In this document: positions 63,988-64,000 of the stretch, piece after piece
Layout: each line of letters opens with the position of its first letter
How positions within the stretch are numbered: the first letter of the stretch is position 1
From: Actinomadura sp. WMMA1423
Lineage (GTDB): Bacteria; Actinomycetota; Actinomycetes; Streptosporangiales; Streptosporangiaceae
Assembly (NCBI RefSeq): GCF_006547145.1
Contig: NZ_CP041244.1
Span: forward strand, 806,001-870,000
Length of the DNA stretch: 64,000 nt
Reading direction: 5' to 3'
Position numbers and translations under genes: made by a program
The notes under the pieces: generated by a model
What the model saw: only the letters and a program-made list of their open reading frames with translations
What the model was told of the DNA's origin: nothing
Database searches by the model: none

Positions 63988-64000
63988 GGGAGAAGTACCC
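63984..64000 (+). CDS. Start of the next gene, possibly DUF397 family (truncated by the window)
   Basis: ATG 63984 overlaps the XRE stop as ATGA and reads MREKY before the window ends. XRE/DUF5753 genes are often directly followed by a DUF397 gene, so that is the likely identity. Five codons cannot prove it. Confidence 0.35.

Overview
The window is high-GC (roughly 70% or more) actinomycete DNA: many GTG and TTG starts, IdeR/DmdR-type iron boxes, an XRE/DUF5753-type regulator, a Pgl-type BREX system and a bacterial Ro60 protein. The siderophore assembly line predicted here (salicylate, Gly, beta-Ala, N-methyl-hydroxyornithine) resembles the madurastatins known from Actinomadura, so a Thermomonosporaceae-like host is a reasonable inference. 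It is not proven by anything in the window.

Layout. 1-1.6 kb: the 5' part of a DMT transporter, then a wrecked fructose locus in which the front of a 1-phosphofructokinase gene is joined to the back of a DeoR/FruR repressor gene. 1.6-9 kb: a branched-chain-amino-acid-type ABC transporter operon (livG-F-H-M-K), a TetR regulator and an acyl-CoA ligase. The liv operon and the ligase carry almost the same palindromic operator, so they probably form one TetR regulon. 9-10.4 kb: the tail of an MFS transporter and a secreted esterase. 10.4-26.6 kb: an iron-regulated siderophore locus with MbtH-like protein, ornithine N-hydroxylase, ferric-siderophore binding lipoprotein, a 4013-residue NRPS (C-A-T-C-A-T-C-A(MT)-T-C-T, no thioesterase) and a divergent salicylate synthase. 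Three iron boxes control it. The salicyl-AMP ligase, the first NRPS module and the transport permeases are not in the window.

From about 26.6 kb the DNA is accessory in character, with small genes, repeats and many broken genes. A papain-fold (glutamine-deamidase type) polymorphic toxin with a YrhB/Imm35-type immunity protein and a DEDD exonuclease lies at 27.6-30 kb. A second locus with the same leader and the same N-terminal region but a different C-terminus lies at 59.6-62.8 kb, followed by two paralogous small proteins and a scrap of the same exonuclease family. Between them, 30.4-34.7 kb holds a Ro60 (TROVE/vWA) RNP locus. It has three copies of a Y-RNA-like unit, two of them with a tRNA-like domain in circularly permuted order, plus an AlkB-type dioxygenase and a conserved protein of unknown function. 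This points to RNA quality control or repair. 37.4-53.3 kb is a tightly coupled BREX type 2 operon (pglX, pglY, pglZ, brxD, brxHI) with no pglW kinase in the window and with a WD40 protein attached at its end.

At least ten genes are broken by single-base frameshifts, in-frame stops, fusion or truncation: fruK/fruR, the MFS tail, fpg, an isochorismatase fragment, a lipoprotein, an ATPase, a 378-residue hypothetical, an exonuclease fragment, the XRE regulator and possibly the 5' end of the WD40 gene. The single-base frameshifts could be assembly errors in GC-rich runs. The fusions, nonsense codons and truncations are more likely real decay.
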